Source of the DNA: Corynebacterium pelargi
GTDB taxonomy: Bacteria > Actinomycetota > Actinomycetes > Mycobacteriales > Mycobacteriaceae
Direction of reading: 5' to 3'
Assembly: GCF_014635485.1 (NCBI RefSeq)
Contig: NZ_BMCX01000004.1
Span: 62,001-126,000, forward strand
DNA: 64,000 nt
Position 1 is the first letter of the stretch. Every line of letters starts with the position of its first letter. Shown here piece after piece: positions 9,145-18,730 of the stretch. Both the position numbers and the translations under genes were made by a program. Below the pieces are notes generated by a model. That model was not told the DNA's origin and searched no databases. It was given only the letters and a program-made list of their open reading frames with translations.

Positions 9145-10692
9145 TTGGAAACCACGGCGGAAAAGCTCGCTGACCTGCGCGCTCGCCTTGAAAAGGCTCA
9201 GGATCCGGGTTCTGAGCGGGCGCGCGCGAAGCGTGATGCCGCCGGTTTCACCACACCCCGCCAACGCATCGACCGCCTCCTCGACAAGGGCTCCTTCGTA
9301 GAAATCGGTGCGCTCGGCCGCACCCCGGACGATAAGGAAGCGCCCTACTCGGATGGCGTTGTCACTGGCTATGGACGCATCGACGGCCGGCCAGTGGCGG
9401 TGTACGCGCACGATAAAACCGTCTATGGCGGATCGGTGGGCGTGACCTTCGGTAGGAAGGTCTGCGAAGTCATGGATATGGCCATCAAGATTGGATGCCC
9501 CGTCATCGGTATCCAAGATTCCGGCGGTGCGCGTATCCAGGATGCCGTGACCTCTCTGGCAATGTACTCAGAGATTGCCAAGCGCCAGTTGCCGCTGTCT
9601 GGCCGCAGCCCGCAGATCTCCATCATGATGGGTAAATCTGCCGGTGGTGCCGTGTATGCGCCGGTGACGACCGACTTTGTTATCGCCGTGGATAAGCGCG
9701 CTGAGATGTATGTGACCGGCCCTGCGGTGATTAAGGAAGTTACCGGAGAAGACATCACCTCCGAGGAGCTGGGATCTGCTCGGCAGCAGGAGAAAAACGG
9801 CAACGTCTCCTATGTCGCAGCCGATGAAGAAGATGCCTTCAACTTCGTTCACGATCTACTGCAGCACCTACCGCTGACCTGCGAGGATGAAAACCCCACC
9901 TATTGGGCTCCCAGTGATGAAGACGTGGCGATAACGGAGGCGCTGGATACCTTCATGCCCGATGACACCAACGCGGGTTATGACATGCACGATCTGCTCA
10001 AGCAGATCTTTGATAACGACGACATCCTAGAGATCCAGGGTGGATTTGCGCCGAACCTAATTACCGCCTTTGCCAGGATCGACGGCCACTCGGTGGGCGT
10101 GGTGGCAAACCAGCCACTGGAATTTGCCGGATGCATTGATGCCGATGCCGCCGATAAGGGCGCGCGCTTTATTCGCATCTGCGATGCCTATAACATCCCC
10201 ATTTTGTTCGTGGCGGATACTCCTGGCTATCTCCCCGGTGTGGATCAAGAAACCTCTGGCCTGATCCACCGCGGCGCCAAGCTGGCCTTTGCGTTGGTAG
10301 AAGCCACGGTGCCGAAGATTTCTTTGATCGTGCGCAAAGCCTATGGCGGAGCCTATGCCGTGATGGGTTCAAAGAACCTCACTGGTGATATCAACTTGGC
10401 CTGGCCAACGGCTCAGATTGCGGTGATGGGTGCCGCTGCGGCCTCGGTGATGATTCAGGGCAAGCAATTGGCAACCATTGAAGATCCAGCGCAGCGCGAG
10501 TACATGAAGAAAGTGTTCATGGACTTCTATGACGAGAACATGACCAGCCCCTATGTTGCCGCCGAGCGGGGCTATATCGATGCAATGATTCAACCCCATG
10601 AAACGCGCTTGGCATTGCGGCGCGCATTAAGGCATATGGCCACCAAGGTTGAGCATGATTTGCCGAAGAAGCATACGATTATGCCAATGTAG
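9145..10692 (+). CDS. accD3: Acyl-CoA carboxylase carboxyltransferase subunit (AccD3/AccD4 type)
   Basis: About 515 residues with two crotonase-fold carboxyltransferase halves. It is expected to carboxylate the long-chain acyl-CoA that becomes the alpha branch used by Pks13, working with a biotinylated AccA-type subunit and small AccE encoded elsewhere. Visible features are the oxyanion-region glycines (SGGARIQDAV; KSAGGAVYAP) in the first half and KAYGGAYAVMGSKNL with INLAWPTAQIAVMGAA in the second. I prefer the TTG at 9145, which sits 5 bases after AGGGAG; the GTG at 9139 overlaps that ribosome site. It directly follows pks13 and ends before a terminator. Confidence 0.92.
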   Translation: METTAEKLADLRARLEKAQDPGSERARAKRDAAGFTTPRQRIDRLLDKGSFVEIGALGRTPDDKEAPYSDGVVTGYGRIDGRPVAVYAHDKTVYGGSVGVTFGRKVCEVMDMAIKIGCPVIGIQDSGGARIQDAVTSLAMYSEIAKRQLPLSGRSPQISIMMGKSAGGAVYAPVTTDFVIAVDKRAEMYVTGPAVIKEVTGEDITSEELGSARQQEKNGNVSYVAADEEDAFNFVHDLLQHLPLTCEDENPTYWAPSDEDVAITEALDTFMPDDTNAGYDMHDLLKQIFDNDDILEIQGGFAPNLITAFARIDGHSVGVVANQPLEFAGCIDADAADKGARFIRICDAYNIPILFVADTPGYLPGVDQETSGLIHRGAKLAFALVEATVPKISLIVRKAYGGAYAVMGSKNLTGDINLAWPTAQIAVMGAAAASVMIQGKQLATIEDPAQREYMKKVFMDFYDENMTSPYVAAERGYIDAMIQPHETRLALRRALRHMATKVEHDLPKKHTIMPM

Positions 10693-10756
10693 CATTGTTG
10701 ATAAAAGTGCCTGATAGGGGTGCTTTTCGCCCGGTCATGGCGCTATGACTTTCGCT

Positions 10757-10794
10757 GGTGCTGCTCCCAAATGGGGGCAGCGCCTTTTTCTTTT
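10757..10794 (+). terminator. Rho-independent terminator after pks13-accD3
   Basis: A 12-bp stem (GGTGCTGCTCCC with GGGGGCAGCGCC, two G-U pairs) around an AAAT loop, followed by TTTTTCTTTT. A weaker hairpin (AAAAGTGCC with GGTGCTTTT) lies about 40 bases upstream. This is one of only three strong intrinsic terminators I find in the window and closes the carotenoid-mycolate gene run. Confidence 0.88.
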
Positions 10795-10907
10795 ATGACG
10801 CTAGTGGTTGATTATTGAATTCTGTGTGGTGATCCCTCTGGGCAGGGAAGTACAACGTTGCACGAGCTGTAGAACACTGGTTAATGCATGAGAAAGGCGC
10901 TCGAGCA

Positions 10908-12188
10908 ATGCGGACGAAACAACTCGACGAGCTTCCGGTAACAAAAGGTCACGCCAAAATTCTAGGCACCTCTGGCCTTGGTTGGGCCATGGATGCCATG
11001 GATATTGGCCTGATCAGCTTTATCATGGCCGCACTCGTGGCCCACTGGGGCTTAAGCCCGACGGAGACGAGCTGGCTTGGATCCATTGGCTTTGTGGGCA
11101 TGGCCATCGGCGCCTCCCTCGGTGGATTATTGGCAGATAAATTCGGCCGTAGAAACATATTTGCGGTCACCCTGTTGGTATATGGCATTGCAACTGGGGC
11201 ATCGGCGGCGTCGACAGGCTTGGGCATGCTCCTTGCCTTGAGGTTCTTGGTAGGCCTTGGCCTCGGCGCTGAACTGCCGGTGGCATCCACCTACGTCAGC
11301 GAATTTGCGCCTAAGCGTGTGCGCGGGCGCATGGTAGTAATCCTCGAAGCCTTCTGGGCCGTGGGCTGGATCATGGCCGCACTGATCGGCACCTTCGTCG
11401 TCGGGCAATCGGAACAAGGTTGGCGATGGGCACTGGTATTGGGTTGCGTGCCAGCTTTCTACGCCTTTGTGGTGCGCCTGACGCTGCCGGAATCGGTGCG
11501 CTTTTTGGAATCCAAGGGCAAATATGAGGAAGCCGATGAGGTAGTCGAGTCACTGCGACGCTCCCCGGTACTGTTTCGCCCCAAGCCCACTCCCTCGCTT
11601 CCGGCGGAACGCATCGAGGCCACCAGCATCTTCGCGCCGGCACTGCGCAAACGCACCCTCGCGCTGTGGACGATCTGGCTGTGCATCAACTTCGCCTACT
11701 ACGGCGCCTTCCTGTGGCTTCCCTCCTTGCTGCACGCATCCGGATACACATTGGTGAAGTCATTCGCCTTCACCCTGGTGATGACCCTAGCCCAGCTCCC
11801 CGGCTACGCCATTGCAGCGGTGCTGATTGAGCGATGGGGAAGGCGCGCCACCTTAGCCACCATGCTCATCGGCTCGGCGATCTCGGCAACGGCCTTCGCG
11901 CTTGCAGCCCAAGATTGGCAAGTGGTGCTGGCGGGTTGCTGCCTGTCCATGTGCAACCTCGGCGCCTGGGGCGCACTCTACGCCATTGGCCCAGAGCTGT
12001 ATCCCACCAATTTAAGGGCCACAGGCACCGGCCAAGCAGCAGCCGTAGGGCGCATCGCCTCGATCATTGCCCCGCTCGCGGTGCCACTGATTGCCCAAGG
12101 CGCGCTCTTTTTCATCTTCGCCTCGGCCTTTGTTATCGCAGCGCTGGCAACCTTCCTCCTGCCGGAACAGCGCGGCCGCTCAGTCTAA
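10908..12188 (+). CDS. MFS transporter, sugar-porter/NiaP-like
   Basis: About 426 residues with 12 predicted membrane segments. It has the MFS loop 2-3 signature GGLLADKFGRRNIF and the sixth-helix PESVRFLESKGKYEEA found in sugar- or aromatic-acid/niacin-type porters, plus the second-half repeat ERWGRRATL. The substrate is unknown; resemblance to NiaP-like nicotinate/aromatic transporters is by overall pattern only. I chose ATG 10908 because AGAAAGG lies upstream; ATG 10884 would add eight residues and lacks a ribosome site. It follows the terminator as a separate unit, and its 3' end overlaps the convergent LysR gene by nine bases. Confidence 0.8.
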   Translation: MRTKQLDELPVTKGHAKILGTSGLGWAMDAMDIGLISFIMAALVAHWGLSPTETSWLGSIGFVGMAIGASLGGLLADKFGRRNIFAVTLLVYGIATGASAASTGLGMLLALRFLVGLGLGAELPVASTYVSEFAPKRVRGRMVVILEAFWAVGWIMAALIGTFVVGQSEQGWRWALVLGCVPAFYAFVVRLTLPESVRFLESKGKYEEADEVVESLRRSPVLFRPKPTPSLPAERIEATSIFAPALRKRTLALWTIWLCINFAYYGAFLWLPSLLHASGYTLVKSFAFTLVMTLAQLPGYAIAAVLIERWGRRATLATMLIGSAISATAFALAAQDWQVVLAGCCLSMCNLGAWGALYAIGPELYPTNLRATGTGQAAAVGRIASIIAPLAVPLIAQGALFFIFASAFVIAALATFLLPEQRGRSV

Positions 12189-13031
12189 GCGCCCTGCGCT
12201 GCCCTCGGTGGCGGTACGCAACAATGCGGCCGCCTCGGGGGCTAACTCGCCTTTCCACACCGCTCGAATATCCCTACGCAAATCCAAACCCTGCACCTGC
12301 ACACGGCGCAGCCCGGGGCTCAACGTGCGCACCGGAATCACTCCAGGTACACCGAGGGCTAATACCGCCCTGGCTTGGCTTGCCAGCGAAGCGAATTCCG
12401 CGGCTGGGGTGGCAAGGCGTATGTGCAGCGCCTGAGCCGCTGCTTCGAGCACCTCGCGCGTACCCGAGCCCTGCTCGCGCATCACCATCGGCACCTTGGC
12501 AAACTCTTCGGCGCTAATGCTCTCGCCCCAAGGGTGATCTTCCGGGACCACCACGCATAATTCATCGCTGGCGATCACCATCGATTCAAGCTCTGGCCTG
12601 ATGCTTTTTCCTTCTACAAAGGCAAGATCCACCGAATCGGAGATCAGCAGCTCTTGGGCCTGGGCACTATTGGCTTGCAGCACTCGCACCTGGCCATGCA
12701 CCCACCTGGGTAGGTCATATTCGGCCACGGTGTGCGATGCAGCAATGCGCAACACTGGATTGAGCAGCCGGGCAAGGTCATTGGCGCAGGCATTGCTCGC
12801 CTGCTGGTATCGCCGCAAAATCTGCAAGACTTCTTCGCCTCTGGCGGTAGGGGTGCAGCCTCGTGCGCTGCGCGAAAACAACGCCAGGCCCAAGGCCTTT
12901 TCGGCCTGGGCAATGCGCACGCTAATGCTCTGTTGGGTTCTGCCCGTGGCTCTTGCTGCCGCTGCCATGCCCCCATGGTCTGCCACGGCAAGGATCGCTT
13001 CTAGGGTGGCGGCATCAGGCAGCAGGTACAT
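12180..13031 (-). CDS. LysR-family transcriptional regulator
   Basis: A 283-residue regulator with an N-terminal winged HTH (AAARATGRTQQSISVRIAQAEKALGLALFSR, residues about 20-50, quoted here as the HTH core AAARATGRTQQSIS) and a C-terminal periplasmic-binding-like effector domain. The start is the ATG at 13031, giving MYLLPDAATLEAIL; a longer in-frame extension upstream has no family character. It is transcribed divergently from the TDT-family transporter at 13102, the usual arrangement for a LysR regulator that controls its neighbour, so the transporter is the probable target. The effector is unknown. Confidence 0.85.
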   Translation of the reverse strand: MYLLPDAATLEAILAVADHGGMAAAARATGRTQQSISVRIAQAEKALGLALFSRSARGCTPTARGEEVLQILRRYQQASNACANDLARLLNPVLRIAASHTVAEYDLPRWVHGQVRVLQANSAQAQELLISDSVDLAFVEGKSIRPELESMVIASDELCVVVPEDHPWGESISAEEFAKVPMVMREQGSGTREVLEAAAQALHIRLATPAAEFASLASQARAVLALGVPGVIPVRTLSPGLRRVQVQGLDLRRDIRAVWKGELAPEAAALLRTATEGSAGRLD

Positions 13032-13101
13032 GATTTGATTGTAGCTCCCACAGTTTTTTGCGCTCTCCCGCATCTGCCTGCAGGGTCTTAGGCTTTGCAG
13101 T

Positions 13102-13977
13102 ATGAAACTTCGAACACTCGGACCTACTTGGTCAGGTGCCTTGATGGGCACCAGCATCACGGCCACATTGACCTCTATTTTTGGGCTTTCTTGGCTCTCT
13201 TATATCCTGCTCATCGCAGCCACCGTCTTGCTGCTATTAGTCAGCCGTAAAGAGCGCTTCTGCACGGCCACTATGCCCGCTTGGGGCATGTATTCCATGG
13301 GCGTGCTCGCCCTCGGCACCGCCTACTCCACCATCTTGGGGCTTTGGTGGGTGCATGCAGCCGCCTGGTGTATCGGTGGTGCACTGAGCGTGATTACCTG
13401 CCTGTGGTACACGGCGGCACTGCTGCGCGGCAAGGCCGGCCCCGCTGCCTTTACCTGGGGTTTGCCGCTGGTAGCCCCAATGGTGACGGCCACGAGCTCA
13501 GCACAACTGGGAGCTCACTTAGCTAGCCCATTCATCATGCACATCGGTATGGCCATGTTCTTCTTGGGCTGGTGCACGGGTGTACCAACCTTTGTGGTGG
13601 CATATCTACGCGCCGAGGTGCCGCTGGCGCTTCGCACCACCACCTGGATCCCCCTTGGCATCGTTGGCCAATCCACCGCGGCAGCCCACCTCTTGTGGGG
13701 CACCCAGCTCTATGGGGTGATCATGCTCAGCATCGGGGTGCCCCTGGTGGCGTATGCCTTGTATCGCCACTGGTCGGTGGCTTGGTCGATGCCCTATAAC
13801 CCGAGTTGGTTCGCCTCCACCTTCCCGGTTGGCACCGTGTGCTTGGGCGCGCACCTAAGCGGTTTCGATACCGTCGCCCATGTATTGCTGGTGCTGTTGC
13901 TGCTGCACCTTACTTGGGCTGCCACAGGCGGCGCCATCCAAGCAGCAGCACAGCCGACATCAGCGAAGCAACGATAA
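13102..13977 (+). CDS. TDT/SLAC1-family membrane transporter
   Basis: A 291-residue protein with about ten membrane segments and the TDT (TehA/C4-dicarboxylate/SLAC1) signature near its C-terminus: YNPSWFASTFPVGTVCLG. Members of this family move small anions such as malate, tellurite-related oxyanions or sulfite; the sequence does not decide the substrate. The ATG at 13102 has no clear ribosome site and follows CTTAGGCTTTGCAGT, suggesting a leaderless or near-leaderless message. Divergent from the LysR gene by 70 bases. The last 68 bases overlap the convergent DUF3054 gene. Confidence 0.78.
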   Translation: MKLRTLGPTWSGALMGTSITATLTSIFGLSWLSYILLIAATVLLLLVSRKERFCTATMPAWGMYSMGVLALGTAYSTILGLWWVHAAAWCIGGALSVITCLWYTAALLRGKAGPAAFTWGLPLVAPMVTATSSAQLGAHLASPFIMHIGMAMFFLGWCTGVPTFVVAYLRAEVPLALRTTTWIPLGIVGQSTAAAHLLWGTQLYGVIMLSIGVPLVAYALYRHWSVAWSMPYNPSWFASTFPVGTVCLGAHLSGFDTVAHVLLVLLLLHLTWAATGGAIQAAAQPTSAKQR

Positions 13978-14215
13978 TAAAGCTCCAGTGGGGGATTTCG
14001 CCGTGGCGCACACCCCAAATGGCCAGGCCGGTGATGGCGGTGCACAGCCACACCACAAGACCGCGGCCACGGCCAAGCAGATTGCCAAGAACTGCACCAA
14101 TGGCAAAAGGCCAGAAGGTGTCTAAGACGGCTACAACGCCAAGGCCACCGTGGGCAAGGCGTGCAAGTACAGCGAAAATAAAGACGGCAATGAGGTCGAT
14201 ACCGAGGGTTTTCAT
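13910..14215 (-). CDS. DUF3054 small membrane protein
   Basis: A 101-residue protein with four predicted membrane helices, beginning MKTLGIDLIAVFIFAVLAR. The pattern of a short N-terminus followed by LARLAHGG and DTFWPFAIGAVLG matches DUF3054, a family of unknown function common in actinobacteria. It is the last gene of the leftward chain that includes the MmpL exporter; its ATG overlaps the upstream flippase-like gene by four bases. Its 3' end overlaps the convergent transporter by 68 bases. No function can be assigned. Confidence 0.8.
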   Translation of the reverse strand: MKTLGIDLIAVFIFAVLARLAHGGLGVVAVLDTFWPFAIGAVLGNLLGRGRGLVVWLCTAITGLAIWGVRHGEIPHWSFIIVASLMSAVLLLGWRRLWQPK

Positions 14216-15237
14216 GTTGTTCTTCCTGCTTTCAGCCCACCTCGGGCAACCGAGATGAGGTAGATGATCCACCCGAGGATGGTCATAAGGGCAAAGGTCA
14301 AGATGCGGTAGACAAAGACGGCGCCGAAGGCACTCGAAGCAGTCATGCCTACTGCTACAAGGCTAGCGGTCATGGCGGCTTCTACAGGGCCAAGACCTGC
14401 GGGGGTGATCTGGGCGGTGCCCACGATCTTGGAGGTAACAAAGGCTAAGACCACGCCCAAGAAGGAGGGGTTTTCGCCCACGCGCTCAAGACCCGGCAAT
14501 TGCTCGGTAACCGCCCAGATGCACAGCCAAAGGCCGATGATTTCAAGCAGCCAATTCAAAAGACTCAGCGTCGCAATGACGATGAAGCGGCGCCACGGCA
14601 GATACACGGAGTTGAGTTGGCGGATATGCGAACGGATTTCTGGGATCCAGCGGTCTGGGTCGCGGCGCAGCAGCTTATTAAAGGCACGCACCTCGGTGCA
14701 GATGATTTTCGAGGTGGTTTTGGGGTGGGTGGTGGCAAGGTAGACCAGGGAGGCGATGCCCAGCATCACCGCGGCGGTGCCAAGCAGCGGCCAGATGCTA
14801 AACGATGCGCCCAGGAACATCACTGCCACCAGCCCAAGGCCGACCAACCACAGGGTGGAAAGCACACCGGAGACGATGATGAACCACGAGCTCACCATCA
14901 CCGAAACATTCCATTTACGCATCGTTTGGTACTGATACACGGTGCTGATGGCCGCCCCGCCCGGGAAGGTCGAAGACCAGGAGTTGGCCACGAAGGTTAA
15001 TTCGAGCGTTTTCCAGATCGAGACTTTGGATCTTCCCGCTTGCAGCAGTTGGCGCATCACTTCGGCCATGGCCACCATCGATGCGAGGGTCGCAATGAGC
15101 GCGAGGAAGAGGCCGAAGTTATTGGCCTCTAAGACTTCTTGGTAACCACCAGCAAGGAAGGGCATTTTATCGCGCAGGAGGAATGCCGCGATGGCAATGA
15201 TTACCAGCGGTCCTAAGAAGCGCAGCCACTTCTTCAT
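14212..15237 (-). CDS. Flippase-like UPF0104 (LPG synthase TM/AglD) membrane protein
   Basis: A 341-residue polytopic protein with about eight membrane segments and the family pattern FVANSWSSTFPGGAAISTVYQY (residues near 80-100, given here as core STFPGGAAI) plus LGPVEAAMTASLVAVG near residue 290. Related proteins are annotated as lysylphosphatidylglycerol synthase transmembrane or AglD-like flippase proteins acting on lipid-linked substrates. Its place one gene after mmpL3 suggests a role in envelope lipid handling, which is inference. The start is ATG 15237; the stop overlaps DUF3054 by ATGA. Confidence 0.8.
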   Translation of the reverse strand: MKKWLRFLGPLVIIAIAAFLLRDKMPFLAGGYQEVLEANNFGLFLALIATLASMVAMAEVMRQLLQAGRSKVSIWKTLELTFVANSWSSTFPGGAAISTVYQYQTMRKWNVSVMVSSWFIIVSGVLSTLWLVGLGLVAVMFLGASFSIWPLLGTAAVMLGIASLVYLATTHPKTTSKIICTEVRAFNKLLRRDPDRWIPEIRSHIRQLNSVYLPWRRFIVIATLSLLNWLLEIIGLWLCIWAVTEQLPGLERVGENPSFLGVVLAFVTSKIVGTAQITPAGLGPVEAAMTASLVAVGMTASSAFGAVFVYRILTFALMTILGWIIYLISVARGGLKAGRTT

Positions 15238-15241
15238 GGTG

Positions 15242-17419
15242 TTAGTCCTCGCGTTGGAGTCGGTTGACTAGTTCATTGAAGGGAACCAGTTCATTATTGC
15301 CCGTCGCCGGGCGGCCGGATCGGCCAGGCTGTGCTACGCGCACCTGGTTATGCCCAAGGGCAGCAGAAGCCTTCTTCACCCAGCGCGGTGCCCACCAGTT
15401 ATCTTCTCGCAACAGGTGCATCACTGCGGGCACCAGCATCATGCGGATGATGGTGGCGTCGAAAAGCAAAGCGGCGATCATGCCAAAGGCAATGTATTTC
15501 ATCATCACGATCTCGGAGAACCCGAAGGCACCGCACACCACAATCATGATCAAGGCGGCGGCGGTGATGATGCCGCCGGTGCGTGCCGTGCCGTAGTTGA
15601 TGGCCTCATCGGTGCTGGCGCCATTATCGCGGGCTTCCACCATGCGCGATACCAAGAACACCTCGTAGTCGGTGGATAAGCCGTACACGATGGCCATGAT
15701 CAGCACCAGCACGGGGCTCATCAGCGGGCCGGGGGAGAAGTTGAAGAGGTCCGCTCCCACGCCACCAACGAACATTGCGGTGAGGATACCTAAGGTCGCG
15801 CCCATGCCCAGGATGGTCATGATCACTGCCTTTGCGGGCAGGATGAAGGAGCCGAATACCAAGGCCATCAGGATGAAGGTGGCTGCAACGATATACAGGG
15901 CCATCAGCGGCAGGCGATGGAAGAGTGCCTCGATGGATTCCACTTCCATGGCCGGGGTGCCGCCGATATAGACCTCTACGCCTTCTGGGACGTCGATATC
16001 GCGCAGTTGCTTGACCACGGCGGCGTTATCTTCGCGGTTGCTAATGCCAGCCGATAGGACGGTCACGCCATCTTTGGTGGCCTGGGAGGCCTTGAAGCGG
16101 TCGGTAAGCCCGGGCACTTCATTGGCCTGCTGGTAAATCTCTACCAATTCGGCATTATCGGCGCCGCGGACCACCAATTTGATGGGGTCGGTGCGCAGGG
16201 TTGGGAAGGTGTCATCGAAACGCTCCTGCGTTTCGCGCACCTGGTTATTTGGCGGCAGGTAGGTTTCGTTGATGCCACCGAACTTGATGCCAAAAAGCGG
16301 CGCGGTAAGCGCAAGCAAGCCGATGACGATCACGAAGGTCACGGCCTTGGCGTGGCGCATCGACCAAGCGGGCAGGCGATACCACCAGGTATCGCGAATA
16401 CGACGAGCCTCGGGGCGGGTTTTGCGCACGGTTCCAAGATCGATGCGCTTACCTAGCAGGCCAAAGATGGCCGGCAGCAGGGTAATTGAAAGCAAGGCGG
16501 CCAAACCGACGGCGCTGATTGCACCATAGGCCACGGATTTGAGGAAGGCCTGCGGGAACACGAACAGGCCCGATAAGGCCACTGCCACCATGGCTGCGGA
16601 AAAGACCACGGTTTTGCCTGCAGTGGCGGTGGTGATGCGCACTGCGTCTGGAACTTCTTGGCCGCGGGCGAGTTCTTCTCTAAACCTCGACACCATAAAC
16701 AGGCCGTAGTCGATAGCAAGGCCAAGGCCTAAGAGGGTGACCACGCTTAAGGCAAACACATTGACCTGGGTAAACCCTGCGATCACGGCGAGCACGCCGA
16801 TGGAACCGAGGATGGAAAGCACGCCTACGATCAACGGCATCAGTGCTGCCACGATGGATCCGAACACGAGCAGGAGCAGCAGGCCCACGGCGGGCAGGGC
16901 GTAGATTTCGGCGCGGTGGATATCGCCTGCCATGCCTTCGTCTAAGGCATCGGCTACGGCGGTAGCACCGGCTACTTCCATGCCCTCGAACTGCAGGTCG
17001 GGTTTGATTTCGCGGAAATCTTTCAGTGTTTGTTCGCCATCGCCTTGAAGCGATACGGCGGCAAAGGCCGTATCGCCATTGCGCATGATCTCCTGCTGGT
17101 TATCGAAATAGCTCACGATCTGCTTGATCTGATCCGGGTGATCGGACTTGAGCTGATTCAGATACGCCTGGATTTCATCCTTGCGCCCGATGTCATCGAA
17201 TAACAAGATCACATCGCCGCTTGCATCGCGCCCAAATACCTCTTGCTCAATACGAGCGGCTTGGGTGGAAGATGAACCTGGATCATCCCAGCCCTCTTGG
17301 CTTAAGCGATCATCGAGCTTGACGCCGAAGATGCCATAGAGCCCCAAAATGATGGCGAGGATGGCCAGCGGGATGACTTTTCGGAAGCGATACGCCGCAT
17401 TGCCCCATTTATTAAACAC
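15242..17419 (-). CDS. mmpL3: MmpL3-type RND lipid exporter (trehalose monomycolate export)
   Basis: A 725-residue RND-family transporter with the MmpL plan: one N-terminal helix, a periplasmic porter domain, five helices, a second porter domain, then five helices and a cytoplasmic tail. The paired Asp-Tyr residues of the proton relay are visible as LAIDYGLFMVSRFREE near residue 245 and LSTDYEVFLVSRMVEA near residue 590. In mycobacteria and corynebacteria this exporter carries trehalose monomycolate outward. The start is GTG 17419, overlapping the NYN gene by eight bases. The neighbours NYN and trmB match the M. tuberculosis Rv0206c-Rv0208c order, supporting orthology to MmpL3 (CmpL1 in C. 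glutamicum). Confidence 0.92.
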   Translation of the reverse strand: MFNKWGNAAYRFRKVIPLAILAIILGLYGIFGVKLDDRLSQEGWDDPGSSSTQAARIEQEVFGRDASGDVILLFDDIGRKDEIQAYLNQLKSDHPDQIKQIVSYFDNQQEIMRNGDTAFAAVSLQGDGEQTLKDFREIKPDLQFEGMEVAGATAVADALDEGMAGDIHRAEIYALPAVGLLLLLVFGSIVAALMPLIVGVLSILGSIGVLAVIAGFTQVNVFALSVVTLLGLGLAIDYGLFMVSRFREELARGQEVPDAVRITTATAGKTVVFSAAMVAVALSGLFVFPQAFLKSVAYGAISAVGLAALLSITLLPAIFGLLGKRIDLGTVRKTRPEARRIRDTWWYRLPAWSMRHAKAVTFVIVIGLLALTAPLFGIKFGGINETYLPPNNQVRETQERFDDTFPTLRTDPIKLVVRGADNAELVEIYQQANEVPGLTDRFKASQATKDGVTVLSAGISNREDNAAVVKQLRDIDVPEGVEVYIGGTPAMEVESIEALFHRLPLMALYIVAATFILMALVFGSFILPAKAVIMTILGMGATLGILTAMFVGGVGADLFNFSPGPLMSPVLVLIMAIVYGLSTDYEVFLVSRMVEARDNGASTDEAINYGTARTGGIITAAALIMIVVCGAFGFSEIVMMKYIAFGMIAALLFDATIIRMMLVPAVMHLLREDNWWAPRWVKKASAALGHNQVRVAQPGRSGRPATGNNELVPFNELVNRLQRED

Positions 17420-18011
17420 TCAGGCTCCTCAAGGGGCGAAGAGGTGCAAGCCAGGCGCCTTCTGGCGGGAGATTATCAAGATCCACGCGCGGTAGTGGCT
17501 CGCGGAAGACCCCTGGGACGTCTTCTAGATCCACAAAGTTGATGGATTCGCTGTTCAAAGCCCAGGTGGCGTGTTCGCGGAAGCCAAGGACGGTGACATC
17601 GCAGTCGAGGTCTTCGAGGAGGTCTTTGAAGTTTCGGCCATCGGCAGAGGCCACCACGACGCCGGAAAGCTCATCGCGGTTGGCTTGGATGAATTCCACC
17701 ATGTCTGGATCAACGTCGGTGTCCTCGTTGAGCTTGGGTTTGGCAAACACCGCGAAGCCGACGTTGCGCAGCGCTTCTACCCAGGGCTTGATTTGATCGG
17801 CGGCGCCGGGTGTGACGTTGGTAAAGACGGTGGCCTCGGCCTCGGTGTGCTCGCCGGTGGCGTGACTGATGCGACCGGCTTGAGCCAGGAGCCATTTGCC
17901 CACGGCATCGAAGCGGGGGCGGTGTGCGGTGGTTGGCCTTCCGCCGATGATGGCGCCAAGACCCATGTCTAAATTGGGCGCATCCCAAACTAGCAGCAGC
18001 TTCTTGCTCAC
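17412..18011 (-). CDS. NYN-domain (PIN-like) putative ribonuclease
   Basis: A 199-residue NYN-domain protein. It shows [12 protein letters not shown] at the N-terminus, [17 protein letters not shown] near residue 118 and scattered conserved Asp residues, as in PIN-like metal-dependent nucleases. The start is GTG 18011, overlapping the trmB stop in a GTGA junction, and it reads into the mmpL3 start. The same order is found in M. tuberculosis (Rv0207c), so the gene is conserved with the mycolate exporter, but I know of no confirmed function there. Confidence 0.82.
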   Translation of the reverse strand: MSKKLLLVWDAPNLDMGLGAIIGGRPTTAHRPRFDAVGKWLLAQAGRISHATGEHTEAEATVFTNVTPGAADQIKPWVEALRNVGFAVFAKPKLNEDTDVDPDMVEFIQANRDELSGVVVASADGRNFKDLLEDLDCDVTVLGFREHATWALNSESINFVDLEDVPGVFREPLPRVDLDNLPPEGAWLAPLRPLRSLSV

Positions 18012-18730
18012 TTGCGCCTCCAGAGGAATTCGCGGATGGTGTGGTCTTTTTCTAGCCCCTTGCCCTCAAATTTGGTGATGACTTGGCGGTCGGTCAGTTG
18101 CGGGCATTCCGGCCAAGGCCAGCCCATATATTCCAATTGCTTTTCGACGTCTACGAGCTCATCAATCCACTGCGCATAATCGGCGTGATCTGTTGCCACA
18201 TGCAGCACGCCACCCGGTTTGAGCCTTGAGGCAATGAGGTTGAGCACGCCGGATTGGATGATGCGGCGTTTATGGTGGCGGGCCTTGGGCCAGGGATCTG
18301 GGAAGAAGATGCGCACGCCATCGAGGGAGGCCGGGGCGAACATGTGGGTGAGTACTTCCACGCCATCGCCGCGGATCATCCGCACATTGTCGATGTCTTC
18401 GCGGATCACCGCGCCAAGGAGTTTGGCCAGGCCTGGCTTGTAGAGCTCCACGGCGATGATATTGGTATCTGCTTCGAGCGGCGCCATGGCTGCGGTGGAT
18501 GTTCCCGTGCCCGAGCCGATTTCGAGGATGGTGGGCGCTTCGCGGTTGAACCACGCGGGGACGTCGATAAGCTCCTTGGATAGCTCTTTACCCAGACGTG
18601 GCCAATGCTGATTCCAGTTGGCCTCTTGGTTATCGGTGAGCGTGCCGCGACGGAAGCTCACGGAACCGAGGCGGGGGTAATCGAGGTCGTTATCGAAGGT
18701 TTCGTTGAAATTGGTTTGAGAATTAGGCAT
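18008..18730 (-). CDS. trmB: tRNA (guanine-N7-)-methyltransferase TrmB
   Basis: A 240-residue SAM-dependent methyltransferase that makes m7G46 in tRNA. It carries the AdoMet motif [15 protein letters not shown] near residue 65 and the TrmB-specific [16 protein letters not shown] near residue 145. I take ATG 18730 (MPNSQTNF); an upstream reading frame of 50 residues is open but has no family resemblance and runs into the pck promoter region. It is the first gene of the leftward chain trmB-NYN-mmpL3-flippase-DUF3054, all joined by overlaps or gaps of four bases. Confidence 0.93.
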   Translation of the reverse strand: MPNSQTNFNETFDNDLDYPRLGSVSFRRGTLTDNQEANWNQHWPRLGKELSKELIDVPAWFNREAPTILEIGSGTGTSTAAMAPLEADTNIIAVELYKPGLAKLLGAVIREDIDNVRMIRGDGVEVLTHMFAPASLDGVRIFFPDPWPKARHHKRRIIQSGVLNLIASRLKPGGVLHVATDHADYAQWIDELVDVEKQLEYMGWPWPECPQLTDRQVITKFEGKGLEKDHTIREFLWRRK

